Source: Acidiphilium sp. PA
Lineage (GTDB): Bacteria > Pseudomonadota > Alphaproteobacteria > Acetobacterales > Acetobacteraceae
Reading direction: 5' to 3'
DNA: 64,000 nt
Assembly: GCF_026191915.1 (NCBI RefSeq)
Contig: NZ_JAIMBY010000005.1
Coordinates: 124,001-188,000 of the forward strand
In this document: positions 35,879 through 44,800 of the stretch, one piece after another
Layout of the letters: each line of letters opens with the position of its first letter
How positions within the stretch are numbered: the stretch's first letter is position 1
The notes under the pieces: generated by a model
Seen by the model: the letters and a program-made list of their open reading frames with translations, nothing else
Told to the model about the DNA's origin: nothing
The model's database searches: none
Translations under genes and position numbers: made by a program

Positions 35879-37584
35879 TCGCGCATATCCGTCAGCTTGT
35901 GCGAGATAGGCGCGGTGCGATCGCGATTATTTTCGGCGTCTCGCTTGTGCCGATGGCGATGCTGGTCGCGTTGTCGATCGATTTTTCTTTCTATGTCCAG
36001 GCACGCGCACAGATCAGCCTCGCGGCTGACGCCGCTGCCACCCATGCGATCCGGGCCGCCACCGAAACCTATACCGCCGAAATCAACCAGAACCCACCGC
36101 TCTCGGCCGCCACCGCCATTGCTGATGCCGATGCCGCCGGCGCAACCGCTGGCACCGCCTGGTTCTGGGCCCAGCTCGGCAAGCTGCCGACCGCCAGCGT
36201 TACCGGATCGAACAATCCGGACGTCACGGTGCAATCCAACACCAATCTATCGCCGACCAATCCCGCCGGTTTTACCGCAACAGTCGCCTACACCGGCACC
36301 TACCCGCCGTTTTTCGACCCACTTTTCTCTAGCACTACCAACTGGACGATTACCGGTACCGCGGGTGCGCTATCGACCTATTCCTACGTGGAAATTCTGA
36401 TGCTGTTGGATAACTCAGGGTCCATGGATATCGGTGCCACGCCGAATGATATCTTGAAGCTCGAAGACCACTCGGTCTGCCTACCAAATTCGCTGAACTG
36501 GACAGCGATCAACGGGATGGGTGCATACGACCAGAGCGATCCGGCACTGGATATCGATATGACGCAAGTCGCTCATTATCAGGCTGACGGATCAACCTCC
36601 AACATCTCAGGTACCTGTGATCCAGGATACACGGGGCCGGAATCACCCTGCGGGTTTGCCTGCCATACAGATGCCAATAACAACGATTTGTATGGGATCG
36701 CCCGTGAGTACGGTGTTCGGTTGCGGAGCGATGTCGTAACCAGCGCGGCGGAGAATGTCATTTCGTCTATGGAAGCTAATGAACAAGCTCCGGACCAATT
36801 TTCGGTTGGTGTTTATCAATTCAACAGTGATATTGCTCCCCTGTTCCCAAACCAGCCGCAGACTGGAACGACTAATCAGGAAGCATCGACCAACCTTCCC
36901 GGTGCACTGTCAGCAGTCGATGCGATCGATTATTATAAAAACCCAACGGCGCCTGTTCCAACATTACCAAATGTTGGTTATGCGTGTTGCGAGACCGATT
37001 TTCCTGTCGCTGTTCATGATCTTTTGACCGGAACCTACAGCAACGGGGTTCGTTTCGGTAGCGCGATCACCGCGGCCGGTTCAGGTAATACACCCGCAAC
37101 GCCGCAGAAGGATGTTTTTATCGTTACTGATGGAATGCAGGATTCGGCCTCGACGGGCACTCGTGAAAATGGCGAAATGACGTCCGCTATTGCTGAGAAC
37201 GCATCCTATCCGTCAAACCTTGCTGTTTGCAAGAATTTTAAATCTCTTGGATTTACAGTATATGTCTTATATGTTGATTATAATCCATTACCAAATCAGT
37301 ATTACATGACTTGGTCAGTCACGCAGACTCCCTATTTCACGGAAGACTTTCCAAACGTTAACGCCAGTCAAGTCACGACGCAGGAAGATGCAGAACCCAG
37401 CAGCACGACAGATGGGGGCTATGTCCCTGGACCTAACGCAGTCTCGCCTGACGAAGCTGCGCTTCAAGCCTGTGCATCATCCCCAAGCGATTTTTTCGTG
37501 GCCAACAATGCCGCGGATATCAGTACGGCGATGAACGCCATGCTGAAATCCGCCCTGAGCAGCACCATCCGCCTGACGCAATAA
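35875..37584 (+). CDS. TadG-like pilus assembly protein with VWA domain
   Basis: A 569-aa protein. R-R-G-A-I-A-I-I-F-G opens the TadG/TadE-type transmembrane segment (about 12-40), then comes a linker and a VWA domain with M-L-L-D-N-S-G-S-M (MIDAS D179, S181, S183). The F-A-C-H cluster, usual in alphaproteobacterial TadG, follows. The VWA domain likely acts in surface adhesion or pilus scaffolding. DNA composition drops markedly in the C-terminal half (18 G/C of 60 at 37261-37320). The gene overlaps its upstream neighbour by 4 bases and its stop directly abuts the convergent pyrE stop. Confidence 0.8.
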   Translation: MIAHIRQLVRDRRGAIAIIFGVSLVPMAMLVALSIDFSFYVQARAQISLAADAAATHAIRAATETYTAEINQNPPLSAATAIADADAAGATAGTAWFWAQLGKLPTASVTGSNNPDVTVQSNTNLSPTNPAGFTATVAYTGTYPPFFDPLFSSTTNWTITGTAGALSTYSYVEILMLLDNSGSMDIGATPNDILKLEDHSVCLPNSLNWTAINGMGAYDQSDPALDIDMTQVAHYQADGSTSNISGTCDPGYTGPESPCGFACHTDANNNDLYGIAREYGVRLRSDVVTSAAENVISSMEANEQAPDQFSVGVYQFNSDIAPLFPNQPQTGTTNQEASTNLPGALSAVDAIDYYKNPTAPVPTLPNVGYACCETDFPVAVHDLLTGTYSNGVRFGSAITAAGSGNTPATPQKDVFIVTDGMQDSASTGTRENGEMTSAIAENASYPSNLAVCKNFKSLGFTVYVLYVDYNPLPNQYYMTWSVTQTPYFTEDFPNVNASQVTTQEDAEPSSTTDGGYVPGPNAVSPDEAALQACASSPSDFFVANNAADISTAMNAMLKSALSSTIRLTQ

Positions 37585-38313
37585 TCACTTCGCCGCCTTA
37601 TGAGCGGCTGCCTCTTCGGCACTGGTGACGCCGCCATGCGCGGCCGACCAGGCGACCGGGTTTTCCAGAAATTTACGCACACCGGTCAACGTCGCCTCGG
37701 GGAAGTAATCGCCGCCGCGGCAGGCCTCCAGCACATCCCACCACGTGCAAAGATGATGCAGTGATATGCCCATATCCGCCAGCTTGTTCAGACTACCGGG
37801 GAACACACCGTAGAAAAACACCACGAACACGTGATCGCAGATTGCCCCGGCGTCGCGCAGCGCGTTGGCGAACTGGATTTTCGAACCGCCATCCGTGGTC
37901 AGGTCTTCGACGAGCAACGTATTCTTGCCTTCCGGCACATCACCCTCGATCAGCGCATTCCGGCCGAACCCCTTCGGTTTCTTGCGGACATAGGCCATCG
38001 GCAACGCCATCCGGTCGGCAATCCAGGCCGCGTAGGGAATCCCCGCCGTCTCACCGCCGGCCACCGCCTCGATCGTTTCGAACCCGATCTGCCGTGTCAG
38101 TTTTTCAACCGCCAGCTCGCAGATTTTCGCGCGCGCGCGCGGAAAATAGATGATCTTGCGGCAATCGATATACACCGGCGCCTTCCAGCCAGAGGTGAAG
38201 GTATAAGCCTCCTCCGGGCGGAAATTCACCGCCTTGATCTCCAGCAAGATCCGTGCGGCGGTCAATGCCGCATCCCGATCCCAGTCGCTCGCGTGACCCA
38301 TGCTCGCAGCCAT
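37585..38313 (-). CDS. pyrE: Orotate phosphoribosyltransferase
   Basis: A 242-aa enzyme that joins orotate to PRPP in pyrimidine synthesis. The PRPP loop reads L-L-V-E-D-L-T-T-D-G-G-S-K, and F-T-S-G-W-K-A-P-V-Y-I-D is the N-terminal substrate motif. The start at 38313 has GGAGGG about 7 nt upstream; a longer frame upstream lacks family similarity. A C-terminal extension of about 60 residues beyond the core is present. Its stop codon directly abuts the tadG stop. Confidence 0.92.
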   Translation of the reverse strand: MAASMGHASDWDRDAALTAARILLEIKAVNFRPEEAYTFTSGWKAPVYIDCRKIIYFPRARAKICELAVEKLTRQIGFETIEAVAGGETAGIPYAAWIADRMALPMAYVRKKPKGFGRNALIEGDVPEGKNTLLVEDLTTDGGSKIQFANALRDAGAICDHVFVVFFYGVFPGSLNKLADMGISLHHLCTWWDVLEACRGGDYFPEATLTGVRKFLENPVAWSAAHGGVTSAEEAAAHKAAK

Positions 38314-38451
38314 ATCCAACCCTCCAAATCTGCGCCTGTGGTAAAACACCCCTGATCTGCCGTCCACTGGCTTGCCCGCCACTCAATCGGTGATAGAGAA
38401 CCACAATCGAATGATCCCATCGGTGGCCCAGGGCCGGGCAAGGAGCGAGAC
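38314..38451. promoter_or_regulatory. Divergent promoter region, pyrE / icd
   Basis: 138 bases between the two start codons. Ribosome binding sites for both genes are evident (GGAGGG for pyrE, GGAG for icd), so both promoters should be within it. No operator symmetry was recognised. Confidence 0.35.
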
Positions 38452-39681
38452 ATGGCAAAGATCAAGGTAAAGAACCCAATCGTCGAGATGGACGGTGATG
38501 AAATGACCCGGATCATCTGGGGGTTCATCAAGGAAAAGCTGATCCTTCCCTATCTCGACATCGATCTGAAATATTACGATCTTGGGATCGAGCATCGCGA
38601 CGCGACCGACGATAAGGTGACGGTCGAATCCGCCCACGCGACCAAGGAATTCGGCGTCGCGGTGAAATGCGCCACCATCACCCCCGATGAGGCGCGCGTG
38701 GCGGAATTCGGCCTGAAACAGATGTGGCGCAGCCCGAACGGCACGATCCGCAACATTCTGGACGGCACGATTTTCCGTGAGCCGATCATCTGCCGCAATG
38801 TCCCGCGTCTGGTGCCGCATTGGTCCGAGCCGATCGTGATCGGCCGCCACGCTTACGGCGACATATACCGCGCGGTGGAAACCAAAATTCCCGGCGCAGG
38901 CAAGGTGCAGTTGTCGTACATCCCTGCCGACGGCGGCAAACCGATGATCCTCGACGTGCATGATTTCAAAGGTCCCGGCGTCGCCATGGGCATGCACAAC
39001 ACCAAGGCCTCGATCGAAGGTTTCGCCCGCGCCAGCTTCAACTACGGCCTGCTGCGGAACTATCCGGTCTACCTCTCGACCAAGAACACGATTCTGAAAG
39101 CCTATGACGGCATGTTCAAGGACGTGTTCCAGGAGATCTTCGATGCCGAATTCAAGGCCGAGTTCGACAAGCATGGCCTGACCTATGAACACCGCCTGAT
39201 CGATGACATGGTCGCTTCCGCACTGAAATGGAACGGAGGCTATCTCTGGGCCTGCAAGAACTATGATGGCGACGTGCAGAGCGATATCGTCGCGCAGGGG
39301 TTCGGCAGCCTCGGCCTGATGACCTCGGTGCTGATGAGCCCGGACGGCAAGACGGTCGAAAGCGAGGCCGCGCATGGCACCGTGACGCGGCATTATCGCG
39401 AGCACCAGAAAGGTCGGCCGACCAGCACCAACCCGATCGCCAGTATTTTCGCATGGACACGCGGCCTCGCCTATCGGGGCAAGTTCGACGAAACACCGGA
39501 CGTAACGGAGTTCGCCGAAACGCTCGAGCGGGTCTGCGTCGAAACCGTCGAAGCCGGTTTCATGACGAAGGATCTGGCGAGCTTGATCAGCAAGGATCAA
39601 CCGTGGATGACCACGCAGGATTTCCTTGCGAAACTCGATGAAAACCTACAAGCGGCCATGGTTCATCGCAAAGCGGCATGA
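38452..39681 (+). CDS. icd: NADP-dependent isocitrate dehydrogenase
   Basis: A 409-aa enzyme of the eukaryotic-like (type II) isocitrate dehydrogenase subfamily: [13 protein letters not shown] near the N-terminus, the phosphorylation/isocitrate region S-P-N-G-T-I-R-N, and [10 protein letters not shown] in the cofactor site. Converts isocitrate to 2-oxoglutarate in the TCA cycle. GGAG precedes the ATG. Full length. Confidence 0.95.
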   Translation: MAKIKVKNPIVEMDGDEMTRIIWGFIKEKLILPYLDIDLKYYDLGIEHRDATDDKVTVESAHATKEFGVAVKCATITPDEARVAEFGLKQMWRSPNGTIRNILDGTIFREPIICRNVPRLVPHWSEPIVIGRHAYGDIYRAVETKIPGAGKVQLSYIPADGGKPMILDVHDFKGPGVAMGMHNTKASIEGFARASFNYGLLRNYPVYLSTKNTILKAYDGMFKDVFQEIFDAEFKAEFDKHGLTYEHRLIDDMVASALKWNGGYLWACKNYDGDVQSDIVAQGFGSLGLMTSVLMSPDGKTVESEAAHGTVTRHYREHQKGRPTSTNPIASIFAWTRGLAYRGKFDETPDVTEFAETLERVCVETVEAGFMTKDLASLISKDQPWMTTQDFLAKLDENLQAAMVHRKAA

Positions 39682-39736
39682 GGCTTATACATTTTTATGC
39701 CTGACGGCGGGGCGGATTCTGGCCTATGTAGCACCC

Positions 39737-40747
39737 ATGAGTCCGATCCCATTTTCCGTTCTCGACCTGGCGCCTATTCCTGAAAACTCCACCGCGGGCG
39801 ATGCACTGCGCAACAGCGCCGACCTCGCCCGCCACGCCGAGCGGCTTGGCTACAAGCGGTATTGGCTTGCCGAACATCATAACATGCCAGGCATTGCCAG
39901 CGCGGCCACTGCGGTGGTCATCGCTCATGTGGCGGCGGCGACCAGCACCATCCGCGTTGGCTCGGGCGGCGTCATGGTGCCGAACCATGCGCCCCTGGTG
40001 ATTGCCGAGCAGTTCGGCACTTTGGCCGCACTCCATCCAGGTCGGATCGATCTCGGCCTCGGCCGGGCGCCGGGCACCGACCAGCGCACCGCGCGCGCCC
40101 TGCGGCGCGACATGGCGGGCAGCGAAGCAAAGTTTGCCGATGATGTGATCGAATTGCAGAGCTACTTCCGCCCTGCCCCGCCCGATCAGGCCGTGCGTGC
40201 GGTGCCGGGTGCCGGGCTCGATGTGCCAATCTGGCTCCTCGGCTCATCGACCTACAGTGCCGAACTGGCAGCCGCCCTCGGCCTGCCGTTCGCGTTCGCG
40301 TCGCATTTCGCGCCCGACCTGCTTCTGCCTGCCCTGCAGATCTATCGCACGCGGTTTCAACCCTCGGCGCAGCTGGCACGGCCCTACGCAATGCTGGGGC
40401 TGAATGTGATCGCCGCCGAGACCGATGCGCGGGCGGCCCACCTGTTCACATCGCTGCAACAGGCGTTCATCAACCTCCGCCGCGGTCGCCCCGGCAAGCT
40501 GCCGGCTCCGGCTGCGATGCAGAACAATTGGTCGCCGATGGAGAAAGCCCAGCTCGATCACGCGCTCGTCCACTCCATCGTTGGCGCGCCGGCGACGATC
40601 AGTGCCGGCCTCGACCGTTTCATTACCGAGTTCGGGCCGGACGAGCTATTGATTACCGCACAAATTCACGATCACGGCGCGCGGCGTCGTAGTTATGAAA
40701 TTGTCAGCGAAATCGCTATCACACGCAAACGGTGCGTTGCCGCTTGA
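39737..40747 (+). CDS. Luciferase-like flavin-dependent monooxygenase
   Basis: A 336-aa LLM-class protein. The start at 39737 gives the usual beginning P-F-S-V-L-D-L-A-P; upstream in-frame codons overlap icd. Motifs: [31 protein letters not shown] and [14 protein letters not shown]. Similar to the MsnO8/YhbW group. Uses reduced FMN or F420-like cofactor on an unknown substrate. A dyad (CATCTC/GAGATG) lies 51 bases after the stop. Confidence 0.85.
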   Translation: MSPIPFSVLDLAPIPENSTAGDALRNSADLARHAERLGYKRYWLAEHHNMPGIASAATAVVIAHVAAATSTIRVGSGGVMVPNHAPLVIAEQFGTLAALHPGRIDLGLGRAPGTDQRTARALRRDMAGSEAKFADDVIELQSYFRPAPPDQAVRAVPGAGLDVPIWLLGSSTYSAELAAALGLPFAFASHFAPDLLLPALQIYRTRFQPSAQLARPYAMLGLNVIAAETDARAAHLFTSLQQAFINLRRGRPGKLPAPAAMQNNWSPMEKAQLDHALVHSIVGAPATISAGLDRFITEFGPDELLITAQIHDHGARRRSYEIVSEIAITRKRCVAA

Positions 40748-40797
40748 TCTCTACAATTATAAATTGAAGCATTAGAATTGCTTGTCGGAATCTTTTA

Positions 40798-40816
40798 CAT
40801 CTCGCTTTTTGAGATG
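40798..40816 (+). promoter_or_regulatory. Dyad CATCTC-N7-GAGATG upstream of the sigma-54 promoter
   Basis: A perfect 6-bp inverted repeat (40798-40803 and 40811-40816), centred about 43 bases upstream of the -24 element. It may be an enhancer-binding-protein site or part of a terminator for the preceding gene. Confidence 0.35.
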
Positions 40817-40849
40817 CATTAAGTACCTGAAATTGCTGGACGGCAAATT

Positions 40850-40865
40850 TGGCACGCTTTGTGCA
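40850..40865 (+). promoter_or_regulatory. Sigma-54 (RpoN) promoter of the PEP-CTERM gene
   Basis: TGGCAC at 40850-40855, five bases, then GTGCA at 40861-40865. This matches the -24/-12 consensus TGGCAC-N5-TTGCW at all but one position, with the invariant GG and GC correctly spaced. It lies 79 bases upstream of the ATG, predicting a leader of about 65-70 bases. PEP-CTERM genes of several bacteria are known to be under RpoN and PrsR-type control. Confidence 0.7.
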
Positions 40866-40943
40866 AGGTCTATGACGCGCACCGAGACGGATGCGTGATG
40901 GCTCCGTGGGGGGATCATCTTTCTCAGTTTTTGGGAGAGTAAA

Positions 40944-41606
40944 ATGACGAAATTTCGAACATTATTGTTAGCTGGTGCCGTGGCTGCACTTGGCTGTATG
41001 GGGACCGCGAACGCCGGGATCCTGGACGGGTCATTTCAGGTAACGATCTATCATGGGACCGGTCCTGGCAGTGAAACGGACCCGAGCCAGCAGGCTTTGC
41101 CGAATAATCCGCTGGGTACTACGACACCGCTCGCCGTCTTCACGTACACCGGCGCTCTGAACTTTAACGCCACTTCCAACACCATTGACAATTTCTTTAA
41201 ATCGGGTGGCGGCACGCTGACGAACTTCACAATCGGGAGCGAAACGACGCTCAGCACCACAGACCTGAGCACCGGCGGATTTATCGATACGACCTTCATG
41301 AAGATATCCTTCAACAGTCCCAACACGGTGACCGGCATCACTCATGACGACGGCGTCAGCCTGTATGCGGCCGGCAACACGTCGAACGACCTGTTGCCGA
41401 ATAGCGCCTCCGCGCCGACATCGCAGACGCTTAGCACCCTGGCGCCGCCGGCGTCCGCCGGTGCTTATGACCTTTACTACGTGGAGGCGAACGGTCTGCC
41501 TGCCGTTCTGAGCGTCAACGTACCCGAACCTGGCAGCCTCATGTTGCTGGGAACCGGACTGCTCGGTCTCGGACTGGTGGTGCGCCGCCGCCGGAAGTCG
41601 GTCTGA
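40944..41606 (+). CDS. PEP-CTERM sorting-domain exported protein
   Basis: A 220-aa protein with a Sec signal peptide (cleavage after N-A-G), a Gly/Thr/Asn-rich middle of about 165 residues with no recognised domain, and a complete PEP-CTERM tail: V-P-E-P-G-S (193-198), a hydrophobic helix and R-R-R-R-K at the end. Such proteins are recognised and cleaved by an exosortase and exported to the extracellular polysaccharide layer. No exosortase gene is in the window. GGGAGAG precedes the start. It stands alone between its own sigma-54 promoter and a strong terminator. Confidence 0.88.
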   Translation: MTKFRTLLLAGAVAALGCMGTANAGILDGSFQVTIYHGTGPGSETDPSQQALPNNPLGTTTPLAVFTYTGALNFNATSNTIDNFFKSGGGTLTNFTIGSETTLSTTDLSTGGFIDTTFMKISFNSPNTVTGITHDDGVSLYAAGNTSNDLLPNSASAPTSQTLSTLAPPASAGAYDLYYVEANGLPAVLSVNVPEPGSLMLLGTGLLGLGLVVRRRRKSV

Positions 41607-41634
41607 CCTGGACCAAACGGTTTATCGTGCGTCG

Positions 41635-41664
41635 ACGGCTCCGGTATGTTCCGGAGCCGTTTTC
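41635..41664. terminator. Intrinsic terminator between PEP-CTERM gene and pump operon
   Basis: Stem ACGGCTCCGG (41635-41644) and CCGGAGCCGT (41651-41660) with a 6-nt loop, followed by TTTT on the plus strand. It ends the PEP-CTERM transcript; the stem could also serve the convergent pump operon, although A-run symmetry is weak on that side. Confidence 0.75.
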
Positions 41665-41667
41665 GAT

Positions 41668-43245
41668 TCACCGGCTTTGAGACTTCGGAGCCGCCGGGTA
41701 GGTTTGCTCCCACCCGCCGCCCAACGCCTGATAGAGCTTGACCAGATCGGTCGAAATCTGGGCCAGGCTCTCCGCCTCGGCCTGGCTCGCCGCCAGCTCG
41801 TTTTGCTGCGCCGTCAACACCTGTAGGTAATCGGCGAGACCCTCGCGGTAGCGCTCCTGCGCAAGACCCAGGGCGCGATGGCTCTGCGCCACATCGGTCC
41901 GCAGCGCCGCCAAGGTATTTTGCTCCTGATCATACGCGGTCAGGGCATTATCCACCTGATGGAACGCCGTGAGCACGGTTTTCGCGTAATCGATTGCTGC
42001 GGCCTTCTGTTCGGCGGTGCGCAGATGCAACTGGCCGTTCAGTTTGCCTCCCTCGAACAGCGGCAGCGTAATCTGCGGTCCGATCGCATAGGTCACCGCC
42101 GCCAATTGATTGAGGTTCGAGAATTGCAGTGCCTGCAGCGAGACCGAGCCGGACAGCGAGATATCCGGAAAGAAATCTGCCTTGGCGACGCCGATTTCGG
42201 CGGTCGCTTCATGCAACTTGGCTGAAGCCTCACGCACGTCCGGCCGGCGCTGCAACAATGCGGCGGGCAGGCCGATCGGCACCACCGGCGGCACCGCGGG
42301 CACCGGTGCGGCGGTGATCAATTCGGCGCGCAACGCCTCGGGGCCGCGTCCCAGGAGCAGGCTCAACTGATTGATATCCGCATCGATCGCGGTTTCGAGC
42401 GCAGGCAGTTTCGACCGGATCGAGGCCGCCTGCGCCCGCGCATCTGCCACATCGAGCGCATTGGCAAGGCCGGCCTGCGCGCGCTGACCGGTCAAGCCCG
42501 CGATATTATCGGCGCTCTTCAGATTTTCGTTGGTGATCCGCAGCACGGTCTGCTCGGCACGCAGATTGATGTATGTCTGCGCGACCTCGGCCTCGGTATT
42601 GAGCAACACCGCACGCCGCGCATCGCGCGAGGCCTGCACGGCAGCGAGCGAGGCTTCGACCGCCCTGCGGTTCTTGCCCCAAAGGTCGAAGTCGAACACC
42701 GAGGAGAACCCGTACTGGAACAGGTTGAACGGCTGGATTGCCGACCCGGGAATGCCGCCGCCGCCGATGGAACTCGCCGAGCCACCTGCGGTCGAGCCGG
42801 CATTGGTGCTCGTGCTGGTGTTGGACCCCGAACCGCTGAGGGCGGTGAACACGCCCTTTTTACTCGGCCCTTCGCGCGTGAACGAGCCGGCGAAATTAAG
42901 GTTTGGATAAAGCGTCGCCCCTTCGATCTGCGCCTGCGCCTGGGCCTCGGCCAGTCGCTGGGTTGCGATCCGCACGTCCAGATTCTGCCGGATCGCCTCG
43001 GTCTCCAGGCTGGTCAGCGCGGGATCGTCGAAGCTCCGCCACCACGTGAGGTCGACCTTGCCCTGGCTGACGCCGTTGGGCGCGGTGATCGCCGGCCGGT
43101 CATCGAGGAATGATGCGGCAGTATGGGGATGAGGATTATGGAAATTCGGCCCCAACTCGCAGCCGCCGAGCGCCGATGCGGCGAACAGCCCCGCCGCTAG
43201 GGCAGTTCCCCATCGCAACCGGTGACGCACAGAATCAAACCTCAT
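41668..43245 (-). CDS. Outer-membrane efflux lipoprotein, NodT/OprM family
   Basis: A 525-aa TolC-type factor. The start at 43245 has AGGAG upstream and overlaps the emrB-like stop by 11 bases. Lipobox L-G-G-C at about residue 29 ends the signal peptide. Two repeats of long helices follow, with the usual A-T-A-E-I-G-V-A-K-A-D-F-F-P and R-P-D-V-R-E-A motifs. An insert of Ser/Thr/Gly-rich sequence lies at about 130-165. It is the outer-membrane channel of the EmrAB-type pump. Confidence 0.88.
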   Translation of the reverse strand: MRFDSVRHRLRWGTALAAGLFAASALGGCELGPNFHNPHPHTAASFLDDRPAITAPNGVSQGKVDLTWWRSFDDPALTSLETEAIRQNLDVRIATQRLAEAQAQAQIEGATLYPNLNFAGSFTREGPSKKGVFTALSGSGSNTSTSTNAGSTAGGSASSIGGGGIPGSAIQPFNLFQYGFSSVFDFDLWGKNRRAVEASLAAVQASRDARRAVLLNTEAEVAQTYINLRAEQTVLRITNENLKSADNIAGLTGQRAQAGLANALDVADARAQAASIRSKLPALETAIDADINQLSLLLGRGPEALRAELITAAPVPAVPPVVPIGLPAALLQRRPDVREASAKLHEATAEIGVAKADFFPDISLSGSVSLQALQFSNLNQLAAVTYAIGPQITLPLFEGGKLNGQLHLRTAEQKAAAIDYAKTVLTAFHQVDNALTAYDQEQNTLAALRTDVAQSHRALGLAQERYREGLADYLQVLTAQQNELAASQAEAESLAQISTDLVKLYQALGGGWEQTYPAAPKSQSR

Positions 43246-44800
43246 AAGATACTCCTTTCGCAGGCCCCTTGCCACGGGCCGCCTTGGGGGGCGCGCCGAG
43301 CAACAGAATAATCGGCCAGATCAGCAACGCGACCAGACCGAGGATGTGGAACAAATCGAGATAGCTCATAAATGCTGCCTCATGTTGCACGGCAGCAGCG
43401 ATCTGGGGAAGTGTCTGGCCGTGCAGGCTGACATACGGTGTGATCGCATCGGCGAGCCTGGCATGATGAAACTGCGTACGGATCGCGAGCGTCGTCGTGA
43501 CGTAGGAAATGCCGATACTGCCGCCGATATTGCGCACCTGATTGATGATGGCCGAGGCATCGCCGTTGCGTGCCGGCGGCACACCGACATAGGATAGCGC
43601 CGAGATCGGAATGAACAGGAACGGCAGCGCGATCACCTGCAGCACGCGGTCTAGCGAAATAGTGTAGAACGATACATCAGGCGCCAGATGCGATTGCAGC
43701 ATCAGCGCGATGCCGGTTTCCACCAGCCCGCCGATCAGCAGCACCTTGGCCGAAATGAACCGCCCCGTCACAATGCCGGCCACCGGCATCAGCCCGATGG
43801 TCGCCAACCCGCCGAGCGCCAGGGCGAAACCCGACGTCTGTGATGAATAGCCCAGCAGCGTCTGCGTCAGTTGCGGCAACAATTGCGTGGTGCTGAGCAA
43901 AATGAAACCGATGACGAACATGATGATGCAGGAGATCGAGAAATTGCGGTATTTGAACATCCGCACATTCACAACGGGCTCGGGGTGCCCCCATTCCCAC
44001 ACTCCGAGCGTGACCAGCGAGACAGTCCAGACCACGAACAACTCACAGATGAAGGTCGAACCAAACCCGTCATCGAGCGAGAATTTATCGAGAAACACCT
44101 GCAACGCGCCGAACCCGGTGGCAACCAGAACAAGCCCGAACCAGTCGAACCGCAGCTTGGCCGCCAGCCGCGCCGCGCGCTCGCGCACCAGCAAGGCGGG
44201 TTCGTTGACGAAAATCGCAATCAGCGTGAACGCGATCAGTCCAACCGGCAGGTTGATCAGGAACACCCAGTGCCAAGACAGATGATCGGTCAGCCAACCA
44301 CCGAGAATCGGACCCGTGGCGGGCGCAACGATGATCACCACGCCATAGACCGCAAATACCTGCGCGCGTCTTTCGATCGGGAACGTATCGGCAAACATCG
44401 ACTGCGTGATCGGTTGCAAGCCGCCACCGCCCAGCCCCTGTAACACCCGCGCGACAATCAACATGGTCAGCGAGGTCGAAAACGCGCAGAACACAGAGCT
44501 CGCCGTGAACAACGCAATACACATCAGAAACAGGCGCTTGCGACCCAGCACCGCCGCGAGCCAGCCGGTGATTGGCAGGATCATGCTGTTCGACACCAGA
44601 TAGGACGTCAGCACCCAGGTGCTCTCCTCCGGACTAACGGCAAGGGAGCCGGCGATATGGGTCAGGGCGACATTGGCTATGGTGGTATCCAGCACTTCCA
44701 TGAAGGGTGCCAGCGCGATCATCGCAACGATCAGCCACGGGTTGTAAACGCCGGCCGCCGAGCGCGGCAAAGCCGGCCCGCTCGCGTAGAGAAAACTCAT
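43235..44800 (-). CDS. DHA2-family multidrug MFS transporter (EmrB type)
   Basis: A 521-aa, 14-helix drug:proton antiporter. It has the DHA2 signatures L-D-T-T-I-A-N-V-A-L (helix 1), G-R-K-R-L-F (loop 2-3) and P-x-x-G-P-I-L-G-G-W-L-T-D (helix 5 motif C). Its start overlaps the preceding gene by 4 bases (ATGA). With EmrA-like adaptor and outer-membrane protein it forms a tripartite pump. Drug spectrum unknown. Confidence 0.9.
   Translation of the reverse strand: MSFLYASGPALPRSAAGVYNPWLIVAMIALAPFMEVLDTTIANVALTHIAGSLAVSPEESTWVLTSYLVSNSMILPITGWLAAVLGRKRLFLMCIALFTASSVFCAFSTSLTMLIVARVLQGLGGGGLQPITQSMFADTFPIERRAQVFAVYGVVIIVAPATGPILGGWLTDHLSWHWVFLINLPVGLIAFTLIAIFVNEPALLVRERAARLAAKLRFDWFGLVLVATGFGALQVFLDKFSLDDGFGSTFICELFVVWTVSLVTLGVWEWGHPEPVVNVRMFKYRNFSISCIIMFVIGFILLSTTQLLPQLTQTLLGYSSQTSGFALALGGLATIGLMPVAGIVTGRFISAKVLLIGGLVETGIALMLQSHLAPDVSFYTISLDRVLQVIALPFLFIPISALSYVGVPPARNGDASAIINQVRNIGGSIGISYVTTTLAIRTQFHHARLADAITPYVSLHGQTLPQIAAAVQHEAAFMSYLDLFHILGLVALLIWPIILLLGAPPKAARGKGPAKGVSYEV

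Noticed and set aside
38383-39600. 405-codon minus-strand frame opposite icd
   Set aside because: Antisense to a full-length isocitrate dehydrogenase; no ribosome site or recognisable domain.
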